DNA of 64,000 bases from Actinernus sp. WN-2022 (lineage: Eukaryota > Cnidaria > Anthozoa > Actiniaria > Actinernidae). The stretch's first letter is position 1. Every line of letters starts with the position of its first letter. The stretch is from the NCBI GenBank assembly GCA_030867875.1, contig JAOWCC010001589.1, positions 138,047,745 to 138,111,744 on the forward strand. The letters run 5' to 3'. Below the pieces are notes generated by a model that searched no databases, had not been told where the DNA came from, and worked only from the letters and a program-made list of their open reading frames with translations. Positions 54,108-64,000 of the stretch are shown piece after piece. A program made the position numbers and the translations under genes.

Positions 54108-54664
54108 GTACTATGAACGATTCCCCAACAAAAATTAAATCACTGACAAAAAACAAACATGGTACGTAAAACAACAAGAGCCCATCTGGGCTTTCACTCG
54201 GGCCACATGAGATTGAAGATGAAATACACTTTCATTTGAAATCCTCTTAGTAATAACCGAAGGGAAGAATTATTAGCTGAATTTAGCAGTCTTTAGGAAT
54301 GGCCGGTAGCGCGGTGACATTCATTCTCTGCTCCCCTAGTATATATATGTAATTGAATATTTTTGTTTTTCTCGTGTATGTAAATTAAAGAAGTTGACCT
54401 CTACTTATTCATGTAACACACGCTTACAATTTGGTCTGCTGTTCTGCAGGTTCAAAGTCCTATTAAATAGATGAGTGTCTCAAATGTATGTTTATATTTG
54501 TCCCATATTATAAGTTGTATCCTGTCCACCTATGATGGAGCTATCACTATATTTCTCTACTGTTCTTTCTACCCTGCGGCTCTTTATCTCAGCTCGCTGA
54601 TCGCGTCCATATTGGTATTGTTGGATTAAAGATCATTAACTGAAATGCCTGTTGGTTATGTACT

Positions 54665-54760
54665 GTTTAAAACACGAACAGCAGTGTTTTATCAAGTTTA
54701 AAAATTCGAGGCCCGAGAATTTTTAGACTTGATAAAACACGTGCTGTGAGTGTTTTAAAC
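54665..54760. repeat. Short palindrome
   Basis: GTTTAAAACACGAACAGCAG and the inverse GTGCTGTGAGTGTTTTAAAC enclose AAGTTTAAAAATTC-type inner arms. Foldback element of about 96 bp. Confidence 0.75.
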
Positions 54761-55583
54761 GGATTGAAAAACGCTTTAAGAATGCAATGAAAGAAAGACG
54801 CACATCTCAAGGGAATGGTTACTTAATGAACCATTGAACCTTTGTATTCACAACGCCATGCAAAATATTCGAGTAATCACCGCCTGCAATTACGAACATC
54901 TCAAGGGAATGACATAAAGAAATTATCATACTATGTTGTTTGAAGCGGCGTTTCGCAATGCAAGAAGAACCTGCACTTGAAAGATTTGGTGTCGTGGTTT
55001 ACCTCGATAAAGTTCAAGACTTGGAAAGCGATGTGACTGACATGACGGCAGACTCTAAATTTTTGGCTCCGGCACAACATATGTAAGTTTAATGCACGTT
55101 TTTATTATTTTACGGCTTTGAGTTTGGTTTCATAATTGGACTGAACTAAACAGTGGCTCGGTAAACAAGTAATGGTAGTTGGATAACTTCATTTTAAAAA
55201 TATTATCTGTGTATCTCGGTAGTCTGCTGATATTAGTAAATTTAGTGCAAAATTTATTATCTAGGTACCTTATGTTCCGTGTACGTTTTTCTATCTTTGG
55301 GTCAGTTATCAGTGAATTCTTAATTAGGATGAAACTTTATATAAAATTTCATGTTCATTAGTATTCTTTAAATAAAACGTTCATCCTAATTAGCAATTCA
55401 ATGAGAAAGCTGAAACATCAATAGAAATTCCATTGTCTCAACATTAACCCCGTTTCCCCCTGGGACAGAATTCAAATCCCTCCGCGATGATTTTATCAGG
55501 TATAAAGGAGCATGCACGTGACTGATTTGCTTCATCTGATTGGACAAAATGTCATTAATTATTCATGAGTTTTTGAACTCTAT

Positions 55584-56073
55584 TTAAAAGCTTTTACCCT
55601 CCTTCCCAAAACTGCAGTCTGCTCATTATATTACAGAACTATAAAGGGAACTGTTGGAAGCCTTTCTCGAATTTCTCGAACCAAAACCTCGGCCGTGAGA
55701 GGATTCTTGTTTACCTTGAGAGTTGAATATTGCTTCGTAAATAGACTTGGTAAAAAAGTACACTAACTATCACAAAAAATCGACAAAGAAATGCAGATAT
55801 AAACACGCAATGATTTCAACCTCACCGTACCTTTATGACCTAGCAAGACACTGTTCAGTTTCACTTTCCCTCTTAGCAACAGTGTCGCTCGCCAGCACAG
55901 AATAATTTATGATGACCCAAGCAATATTCAGCTCTCAAGGTAAACAAACAAGAAACCTCTCACGGCCGAGGTTTTGGTTCGAGAAATAAAAGGCTTCCAA
56001 CAATTCCTTTATAGTTCTTTGATATAATGAGCAGACTGAGGTTTTGGGAATGAGTGTAAAGCTTTTAATTAGA
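55584..56073. repeat. Palindromic element with about 150-bp arms
   Basis: 55584-55734 and 55920-56073 are inverted copies (core CTCACGGCCGAGGTTTTGGT) with mismatches and small indels, around a loop of about 185 bp. No coding sequence; foldback/MITE type. Confidence 0.8.
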
Positions 56074-56417
56074 GATCCAACAGGCATTTCAGTTAATAAT
56101 CTTCAATCGAAGAAATACCAATATGGTCTCGTAATAGCTCATCATGTTTAGCAAGAACAGCAGATAAAGTTACACAGAGGCACACAAATTGACATAGCTC
56201 CATCACAGGATGGACAGGATACAACTTATAACATGGTACAAATATAAACATACATTTGAGACAATCATCTATTAGTACTCGGAACCTGCAGTATAACAGA
56301 ACAGAAGACTAAATTGTAAACGTGTGTTACATGAATAAGTAGTGTTTAAATTAAAAGGTCAACTGCGAGAAAAACAAAAATATTAAATTACATTTATCCT
56401 AATAAAGGCTAAAGTGT

Positions 56418-56680
56418 CTGTAAAGTATTCAAAAAAGATTTAAGTCTTGCCCTAAACAGTTTATAACTTCCTGCTTCAACTATTGTGCCAGGTAAGTTAT
56501 TCCACTCGCTGATAGTTCTAACAAAAAATGAGTATTTGTAAGAGTTTCATTTTGCAGATTTAACGCGTAGCTTATAGCTGTGCTTTGCTCTAGTGCGCTT
56601 TGGTGCCAGTTCAAAAAAGTCTGCAAAAAATCTAGTTTGTTGATATAAGACTGTCTTATAGCATTCAATTAAAGAGAGAT
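56418..56680 (-). pseudogene. Non-LTR retrotransposon ORF2 C-terminal fragment (copy B)
   Basis: Homologue of the fragment at 48788-49060 (NKLDFLQTFLNWHQSALEQS, then ETLTNTHF). A one-base loss in the A run near 56523 shifts the frame before R-T-I-S-E-W. Confidence 0.6.
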
Positions 56681-56713
56681 ATAGATGATGTATATATTAT
56701 GATGCCAATTCGG

Positions 56714-56813
56714 CGGTCACAATAGGTCACAATAGGTCACAATAGGTCACAATAGGTCACAATAGGTCACAATAGGTCACAATAGGTCACAATAGGTCAC
56801 AATAGGTCACAAT
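56714..56813. repeat. GGTCACAATA 10-bp repeat x10
   Basis: Ten exact tandem copies of GGTCACAATA. The orthologous site in copy A (49085-49105) has two. The expansion therefore followed the segmental duplication. Confidence 0.97.
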
Positions 56814-56936
56814 ACCCGAGAGCCACCTGAAACGCAAAGAAAGTGATACAATGATTTTGGCCGCGCGAAAATGGAGACTGGCACGAGAGAGGGGAAGAAG
56901 GGCCTGCAGTCATCCCTTACGGGAAATACTGATTGG

Positions 56937-57016
56937 TCAATTAGCTGTCATCGCGTCGGTGTCACGAAATGTTGCTCGTTCGATCCTATACTTCCGTTGC
57001 ACTGTACTGCACAAGT
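56937..57016 (-). pseudogene. Decayed PAN-like exon (copy B)
   Basis: Same acceptor, phase and stop position as 49232-49311, with L-C-S-T-V replacing L-C-R-T-V and one more change near the end. Three amino-acid differences across the signal and PAN-like exons of A and B are all replacements, which argues against strong constraint. Confidence 0.45.
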
Positions 57017-57699
57017 CTTAAAAAATAATAATAAAGTAACGATATGACTGTCCCGGTAGAAACGGCGTTACATTTTGTGCTCTGTTTCTTCCAAAAATTG
57101 AAAAAACAATTGTCCCGAATACTGTGAAATCGTGTACAATCATCATTTACTAACCAATATTATTTTGCATAATTTAGAATATTTTACTTCAGTTGCGAGA
57201 TCATTCATATGACGCAGAGGTATAGAATCCTTTTCAATAGTTCAGTGTTAACTTGGGCCTTATAAGACTGTTCCTTAGAACCCCGAAAATAACTAAGCTA
57301 AAGCTTGGACGGGCGTACCTCAGGACGCACTCACAGGAGCTTTCATATGTTATGTCATACCTTCGTGAGCGAACGTTTGGACTATTTTCATGGAATGCCA
57401 TAATGAATTCAACAAAACTGAAAAGAAACGGGTCCTTCTTTAATTGGTTTAAAAAAAATCGTATTTGTCACCCAGGAAACTGAATTTGTTAATAATGAAA
57501 CTTAATGTTGTTATATATATAATGTAGCTGTTTATCAACTAAGAAGAATTGTGAAGGGAGTCAAACCGTTTTATCGTTCTGTGAGAATACCGAAAAACAA
57601 CCGTCTTTTATATTGTTATTGTAGGTCATGTACACAAAAAGTTCATTTCTTTTCTTTAGAGCAGAAGTGCTCTAAAGTCCGGTTTCCACGCAAGCATTT

Positions 57700-57850
57700 G
57701 GGCCACGGCACTCTTAAATTCGGGTACGGTTGCCAACAATTTTAGGCACGGCACCCTTAAATTTCGGGTACGGTACAATTTTAGGCACGGCACCCTTAAA
57801 TTTCGGGTACGCTTGCCAACAATTGTAGGCACGGCACCCTTGTTTTTGTC
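57700..57850. repeat. About 62-bp tandem repeat x2-3
   Basis: GGCACGGCACCCTTAAATTT-CGGGTACG(G/C)T with variable TGCCAACAATT inserts repeats two to three times. Copy A has a single unit (about 49990-50035). Confidence 0.85.
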
Positions 57851-58335
57851 GTGTAAATGGATGTTCCGTGTACGCATTCCTGAAACTCTAGGGTTCTGAG
57901 ACCTTGTGAAAAGGTCGTCTCGGCCCGCCTGTTTTGGAGTGGCCTAAGATTCTTCATTTTACTGAATGTTGCTATTTTCCAGCAACCGGCTATTTACTAG
58001 CCTGCTATAGCAGACGTAGTTTTTCACCCTCATGAATTCGAAGAAATAAATACTATTCGATATTTTTTAGAATGAAAAACTACGTCTGCTGTAGCAGGCT
58101 AGCTGTTTACTGAAACTGTATGTTCGCCATGGAATTTCGTTTCCTATCACTGCTATGCAAGTCGAAAAGCTGCATCATTGCATATGCATTAGGATAGCAA
58201 CCACATTTTAGAACTTGATATGTAAGACATAATTAATCGATAAAGCTGAACATTCGCATGATGATGAGTGATTCTGGTAATCTTAGGACAAATGCAGCGA
58301 ATAAATGTTTAAATAAAAAAAAAACATTCCCATAC

Positions 58336-58411
58336 CTTCTTCGTAGGCGAAAGTTAACTTGAAACCAGAAGCTATTTGAGCAAGGATGAGGAAAAATTGA
58401 AGGACAAACAT
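58336..58411 (-). CDS. Exon: signal peptide (copy B)
   Basis: Same 25-codon exon and GAAG|GTATGG donor as 50611-50536, differing by one replacement (aspartate to tyrosine in F-A-D-E-E). The signal peptide is fully conserved. Downstream on the minus strand it is followed by the decayed PAN-like exon at 57016. It may be the first exon of a paralogue now broken, an alternative first exon for the gene below it, or simply a passenger of the segmental duplication. Confidence 0.6.
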
Positions 58412-58917
58412 TGTTGAAGAGCTGAAATAACAGGATGGTAAACGTCCTTATAAAGTTAACAGCTAGTCATACTTCTTCTGTCTTTAATTATTTATATAGA
58501 AATGGTAACTCAACTTCATGTGCCGTAAACCCCCGGGGGGGAGGGGTACTCGTATGATATATGGGTAGGTGTGGGCGGTCACGAGGTTGAGAACCGGAGC
58601 CGGCCAGTTTACGAGAAAAAATAGCTGCGAACTCGGATTTACGAATTATCTCCCTGTCTGATTATTCTGAGTCGTCTTTTACCCGGAATTCGACATATCT
58701 TTTTACGAAAAATTCGGACCCGGAAATCGGAATTAACTTCGAACCCCGATCCAGTACCGGACGTCATCGACTGTATGACGTGTTTGTTTATGCCGTACGT
58801 GCTACAAGACGTAGAGGAAATGGCTGAAGTCTTATTGCTGCCAGCTGCTTTAAAAAGTATTTCCTCACGTGCAGACTATCTCTGAAAAGGAGACACTACT
58901 GACTGACAGCAATATCT

Positions 58918-59400
58918 GACTCATATTTCACCTGTTCTTCAGCGTCTCCACTGGCTACCCGTAGAAAAACGAATAACTTATAAGATATTACTTCTTACAT
59001 TTTAAGCTCTAAATAATCTGGCTCCTACCTACATTCGTAATATGGTAGAGTACTATACTCTACCATCGTAATCATAGGTCTGCCAATAAGTTCCTTCTGA
59101 AGGTTCCTACAGTCAATTTAAAGAGCTATGGAGAAAGGGCTTTTTCTGTTATTGCGCCAAAACTGTGGAATTTGTTGCCACTTACTATTAAGTTATGCCC
59201 CTCGGTGGAAGTCTTCAAAGCTAAGTTAAAAGCATATCTATTTAAGGAAAGTTTTTATTAGTTTAGTTATTGCTTAGATCGTAAGATTTTATAGTTCTTG
59301 TAAATTAACTTGCCTGTTTTCCAGCTATGTAAAGCGCCTTTGGACGTTTAGGATTAAGGCTCTATATAAACTGAATGTAGAATTATTATTATATTACTTA
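58918..59400 (+). pseudogene. LINE ORF2 tail and 3' end (copy B)
   Basis: L-Q-R-L-H-W-L-P-V and ALNNLAPTYIRN are followed by a short palindrome (ATGGTAGAGTACTATACTCT at about 59042) and then RSANKFLLKVPTVNLKSYGE, FSVIAPKLWNLLPLTI and FKAKLKAYLFKESFY before a stop near 59260. The 3' end has AAAGCGCCTTTGGACGTTTA and a terminal ATTATTATTATATT. Typical CR1-like LINE end with frameshifts. Confidence 0.7.
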
Positions 59401-60100
59401 AAGGCGAAACGGACTGAGGTTTTCTGCAGAGAATTAAGGATCCAACAGAAAAGCTGTGGGCAACCGTGTTAAGACACCAAAATATACCGTTACGTTCATT
59501 AATTAATTATCTCATGCAAATCTATTAGCGATTGTCTTTAAAATACTTCCAATAGTGTCTACTCAATGTTGTCAACGTTGTCAAGCGTGGGTCGTTTTCG
59601 CTAAGGGCTGGTCATTAATTTTTGATGACCTGTTCTCCCAATTCCCCCTCTAGCTCACTATCGCTTCACTCATCCACCTCTAACTTGCTGCATGAAAATT
59701 GGTGAACCTCCACCCCTTTGCAACATCCCTCTCCCCTCTAATTAATGACTGGACCCCAATCTGGTATTGATCTACTCAGTACTAGTAGTATAGGTAATCA
59801 AATGGGGGCGAGTGAAATTAGGGATAAATTTCACGCGTGCTTGTCAAAATCGAAGTAGATTTTGACAAACACAAGTGAAATTTATCCCTAATTTCACGAG
59901 TCCCTATTTGATTACCATTAATATTATGGAAGGGAAATTACGATCCAGAAAAACATTATTTTAAGCGCGCGTAGGCGGCGTTTGAAATTTCACATGTGAA
60001 ATTACAAATTACGCGTGAAATGTCAAGTTGAAATTAGGGATTAAAAGGAAAAAGTTTAAAACGGATAGAATATATGCTATTATAGTGCTACGAATTAAAT

Positions 60101-63100
60101 ATAATGATTGATAATAGGATTTATATGCCAGTTGCAGCATATGTAGTAAAACCAATTAAGGCGACCAAACAGAAGACCAAAACACATACCACGTTGCGAC
60201 CCTGTATTTATAACTGCATGGGTTGATGGAATAAACATGAGATATTCATCAAAAAATTATAAAGGGTAGGGATAGGATATGGAAAGGGTTCTTACTTTCT
60301 CAAATTCTCGTAAGTTCTTCAATTCAAAATGCCTTGTAAAATTAGCAATGGGAAAACAGACTTCACGGGAACACAACGAGTTAATTTAGTTATAACGCTT
60401 CTCACATTGGGTGGGTTTTAACAAAACATTGACACATCTATATTTCCATTTTTAGTACCTGCACTTTAACACGCCAGTTTTTACCAACATTAAATTTCAT
60501 AAACGTAAAAATTAAACTATTTCTCGCAAAAAGTTTGGAAAATCTTCACGTGTTCCCCTATACTGACACAATACAAATTTCAAAATTTTATGTTCATTGA
60601 AGATTTGTTTATATTCTTCTAAGGTGCTCTAGCAATAATACTTGCTTCTTTGTTATTTATTGGTTTATACTGAGTTACTCCCTTGTTTATTAAACGCTAC
60701 TTATTTATAACTAAGTCCATCCCAATAAAATGATTCGTTTACCATCGCCCTCTGGTTCGTGATAGTCGGCGGTCGGTTAAAAAAAAAGACACTTAGGGGG
60801 TCTCGGAACGTCGGCTTGAAGACTCGCGTAACGAATGTTCATGTATTCCTCGACTACTTTTTCCTCTACTAAAGTTGTGGATTGACAATTTGCAAGAAAC
60901 TAAAACGTAAAGTGCTCGGAAAAGAGGTGTAGTTTAAAAAACATATATTCTTCAATCTTTTCTTTTACTTTTTCCAAAAAATCGGCCTTAAACCTGCATA
61001 TTTTGTGCTTTTCCAAAAAAAGAAATGGGCCGTTCGGTCCGGCGATGATAAATTAAACGAAACATTTCATTGGGATGGCCTAAATAGTGCTGTTATCTTA
61101 TATGGCATTAATAAATATTCCATGTTATATGTTTAAGTTTGTTCGCGCTACGCTTTTCAGAAGCATGCACAATACAACTACAATAACTCGATATCATGCA
61201 GTGTCTACTTATTCACCTAGGTTACAAAGCTGATCATGCACGGAAGCTTTCCTTTAACTCTACTTTTTATTAGTGTTTAGTTAAAACTGTTCCCAACAGA
61301 AATGAAATATTTGGAAAATTATAAATCGATTGATAGGAGCGTCTGACTTGAAAAGCAAAAGACTCAAGACCCAGGAATCTAGCTGTTGTTGTTGACACAC
61401 ACTTCTTTCCAATTGGATAGTTATTACTGTTGGACTGACTGCTCCATGGTTATCCAGGACTAAGAGACACCTAAAAGAACAGCTTAAGATATTTCACTTG
61501 TAGCATTTTAGAACACGATATTTTCTTGCCTTAGAATCCCAGTCCTAAAGGACATAAATGGAAATAAAAATTACCATCTGTTTCTATACGTGTGTTGTTA
61601 CAACACAGCTCCAGGATCATTTACGCGGGCAGTTCAGAATCTACATTTCAAGTTCTTCTTTTCAAAACAACGCAGCTTGAAGATCGTTAAAACACATAAT
61701 TTAAGATCGAGTATGAGTTTTGTATGAGCAGCAACACCAAGTAAGGTCATTTTATTCATCTTTTAATTACGCAAGACACTGAACTCCTTAAACATTTAAA
61801 CGTGTAAAGACATGTGTTTTCCACTTTGCTGCAAGGAAGTCAAAAATAAATAAATATAAAATCGAGATAACGCCAAATTTCTTTCGGAAAACCTTAGTCC
61901 GATACATGTCTTATGATTACACTGCCATTTACTTCGGCTTGCTCCTCAATACCTGAATCAAAAAGAAAGATAGTTTTGGCGTAACTTGAAAAGTAGATGC
62001 GCGAATCCATCGAGTCAACTAACGACGGGATTTCAACGGCCGTTTCAAAATCCACACGTCAGATGAGGGACAGATGTATGTTGACGTTTGAACCAATTTT
62101 ACCGTGTCCTCTCTTTTTACGATCCATGCCCACAGGCAGCCCAAGCTCACGATTTGTGGCTCGTACAAATCCTACGGTAGATTACGTGATCGCTCGCGCA
62201 AGTAGCGCTCGCTAGTCACCGTTTTCCTGTGGTTTTCCCCGGAAGACCGCTCTAGCTCTCTTAATTTCAGGCGAAATGGCTTCAAATTTTCTCCAGAGAT
62301 AAAGTGACAACACAAAGAACAAGTGAGCGAAGTTTCAAGATCGATTATATTTTATTTCTTTATTACGCAAAATACTATACTTTCACCACTCATAGTGAGC
62401 TTGGGATACCTGTGTTGGCATCATCACGCACTGAAATAATGCAGGCGGTGGGCGCACTATGACCGCTATGCATGATGGATATGATTTTACTGTTCATTTG
62501 AATCGAGTAGCGGTCGAGTGAAGATCTGCTGTGTGCTCTTGCTTATCTTACCCTTTGTCCGCCATGTTTTTCTCGGGAAGTTGTGAAAATTTGGTACTAT
62601 AATGCACCGCGGTCGTAGCGCGCACACCGCCTGCAAATAACGTAAGTATACCTTTAAGTATAGCGCGAGCGGGCGAGACACGGCGCGGGGCACGGGTAGC
62701 GAGAGAGCGGGCGGAGCACGTGAAGAGATCCGCTATTAGTTTCAAACCAACTGAGGGATGGGAGCATGGGTTTTACGTTTAGCCGCGCTCACTCGTGAAA
62801 TATTTCCGCCGTAGGGAAAGGGACGTAATATTGGACAGACAGGAATTTAGCAGTCACAATTCTTGTCTCTGTGCCTTTAGGCCGGTTAAACAAATATTGT
62901 GCTGCATGTAATCATCCCAGGGGGAGGGGACGCTATAATTATACAAATCGTACTTAAGTAGAAAAACGGTTGCAACTGAACTGAACCGTGAAAATCGTTA
63001 AATGTAAATTGCTCAATATTTAACAAGCCGCATTGCCGTGCGTCTGTCCTTCTCATAGATGATATGGGAACAATAAAGTACTCCACGAGACTCAGTCGAG

Positions 63101-63190
63101 CGGCGTAACTATTGTTCTCGTCTCAGCAGATAGTAGTTGGCGAGTAGCGCATCCTCGAGTCAACTATCAAAGTCGATAGAGTGGAGATTC
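60101..63190. other. No gene recognised; one MITE-like inverted repeat, CpG-rich patch
   Basis: About 60700-61095 looks like a small inverted-repeat element (CCATCCCAATAAAATGATTC at 60717 versus its inverse near 61045-61080). 62590-62760 is markedly CpG-rich (GCGCGAGCGGGCGAGACACG), which could be an unmethylated promoter-like island. The short frames there, and at 61997-62215, match no family I know. Otherwise nothing. Confidence 0.4.
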
Positions 63191-63249
63191 ACACGTTTTT
63201 AATACCATGACGTAGTGAAAACGTTCCCAGGAGTCTTTACGCGACTTTA

Positions 63250-63695
63250 CACGCTGCGTTAGTTGTAAAACCCCTAACCCACAAAGACGCAGATTTTCAG
63301 TGGACCAAAGCGCATGAAGAAGCTCTGACAAATCTAAGAACCTCATTATCAATGCACCTGTATTGCACTACTTTGATCCACAGCTGCCTGTAACCTTACA
63401 GGTGGATGCATCAAGGGTTGGTGTTGGCGGGGCTCTCCTTCATAAAAATTAGCCTGTGGCATTTTTCTCTAACATCCACAGAGCAAAGGTATGCGGTAAT
63501 CGAAAAGGAATGTCTTGCTATCTGTTTGAGCTTTGATAAGTGAGACAGCTTGTTGTATGGAAAGTCGGATATTACAGTATTAACAGATCACCAACCGCTT
63601 GAAAGCATTTTCAAGAAGCCTCTTAACAAAGCACCAAGGCGACTACAGGCCATGCGTATGAGACTCCAGCGCTGGTCCTTTGCGGTACGTTAATA
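63250..63695 (+). pseudogene. Ty3/Gypsy-type RT-RNase H fragment
   Basis: Frames in order: KPLTHKDADFQWTKAHEEAL (end of RT), a shift, LQVDASRVGVGGALLH (start of RNase H with its first aspartate), another shift, EQRYAVIEKECLAICLSFDK, DITVLTDHQPLESIFKKPLN and KAPRRLQAMRMRLQRWSF. This is the RT/RNase H junction of a metazoan Ty3/Gypsy retrotransposon, broken by at least two shifts and two stops. No LTRs, protease or integrase are visible; the end of the window is AT-rich. Confidence 0.8.
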
Positions 63696-64000
63696 CACAG
63701 TTCCATTGTTTTGAACAGGTCCTTATTTCTGATGGTCCTTATTTCTGATAAGGACCCAAGGAGAAGTCATTAAAATTGCAATAACAACAAGTTTGTATAA
63801 TTAAAAAGAAAGATACACAGAATCTGATTGCATTCACTGATTCACAATCTACATTTACATTACTGACTTCAAAGCTCTCTGGCTTCAGAATTAGCTACAC
63901 GTTTTAAACTTTTAAACTCTACAAGCAGTTAAATCATTCAAAATGTGTGCAATATTTCACCAATTGCACCGAAAATATAATCTCTACTTATTAATAGTAA
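63696..64000. other. No feature recognised
   Basis: AT-rich DNA with a short duplication of GGTCCTTATTTCTGAT (63718-63750). Nothing else seen. Confidence 0.4.

Larger units (their letters stand above)
54345..56395. repeat. Large inverted repeat inside the copy B insertion
   Basis: 54345-54660 and 56080-56395 are inverted copies of about 310 bp with roughly 20% differences; for example CCAACAGGCATTTCAGTTAA at 56080 is the inverse of the end of the left arm. About 1.4 kb lie between them, holding two smaller palindromes. It accounts for most of the insertion that distinguishes copy B from copy A. Confidence 0.75.
54108..60100. repeat. Segmental duplication, copy B (with 2.2-kb insertion)
   Basis: Direct copy of 48643-51985. 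The first 60 bp (CTATGAACGATTCCCCAACA on) match copy A, then about 2.2 kb (54172-56399) are unique to B, then homology resumes at AAAGGCTAAAGTGTCTGTAA and continues to 60100. B has 10 GGTCACAATA units where A has 2, three roughly 62-bp units at 57700-57850 where A has one, and a LINE tail that A has lost. Confidence 0.9.

Noticed and set aside
49544..57483. Matching frames at 49544-49744 and 57253-57483 (RAYLRTHSQELSYVMSYLRE) as a conserved gene
   Set aside because: They match because they lie in a recent segmental duplication. They begin at non-ATG codons, an indel in the A run changes the end, and no splice sites or family resemblance support them.
62487..62745. Arginine/proline-rich overlapping frames as genes
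   Set aside because: They sit in a CpG-rich patch where stops are rare on both strands; there is no other support.

Overview
The window looks like eukaryotic, AT-rich, repeat-laden genomic DNA, most probably from an anthozoan cnidarian (stony coral or sea anemone). No prokaryotic features are present: there are no operons, and the only long open frame is a retrotransposon. The assignment is an inference from the mix of non-LTR retrotransposons, Penelope-like elements (PLEs) carrying hammerhead-ribozyme motifs, a DIRS-type relic, a zinc-ribbon/tyrosine-recombinase relic, many short palindromic elements, and a secreted PAN-EGF-LamG type gene split into short phased exons.

Layout. 1.7-3.7 kb: decayed DIRS-like retroelement. 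3.9-6.4 kb: three non-LTR (LINE) fragments. 9.5-12.8 kb: several PLE 3' ends with GIY-YIG endonuclease coding sequence, two of them arranged as a large inverted repeat. 12.85-19.26 kb: a satellite of 23 near-identical 280-bp units. 20.1-21.3 kb: another LINE. 23.2-23.6 kb: a 128-bp tandem repeat with CRE and E-box palindromes. 27.9-28.5 kb and 41.06-41.46 kb: two arrays of GTGTAA/TTACAC palindromes sharing a terminal motif. 35.25-36.7 kb: a roughly 60-bp minisatellite with a 573-bp higher-order repeat. 37.66-39.93 kb: a LINE with an intact 700-codon reverse-transcriptase frame. 41.4-44.9 kb: LINE relic, nested duplications and a MITE with an 8-bp target duplication. 46.2-48.0 kb: LINE relic, minisatellite and palindromes. 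48.6-52.0 and 54.1-60.1 kb: a direct segmental duplication with a tyrosine-recombinase pseudogene between the copies. 63.25-63.7 kb: a broken Ty3/Gypsy RNase H fragment.

Host genes. The best-supported host gene runs on the minus strand. A signal-peptide exon (50611-50536), a PAN/Apple exon (45154-44913), an EGF-like exon (27461-27341) and the start of a pentraxin/LamG-like domain (19738-19474) all have AG/GT borders and intron phases that match in order (1, 0, 1). If the model is right, this is a secreted or extracellular multidomain protein whose introns (about 5.4, 17.5 and 7.6 kb) hold most of the transposable elements seen here. Its remaining LamG exons are not visible and may lie beyond the satellite or outside the window. 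The signal-peptide exon is duplicated at 58.4 kb, and both copies are followed by a decayed PAN-like exon. On the plus strand, phase-compatible candidate exons at 32.0, 32.6 and 36.9 kb suggest a second, unrecognised gene.

Limits: everything was read by eye with no database search. Boundaries of decayed elements are approximate, and LINE clade names are deliberately withheld.
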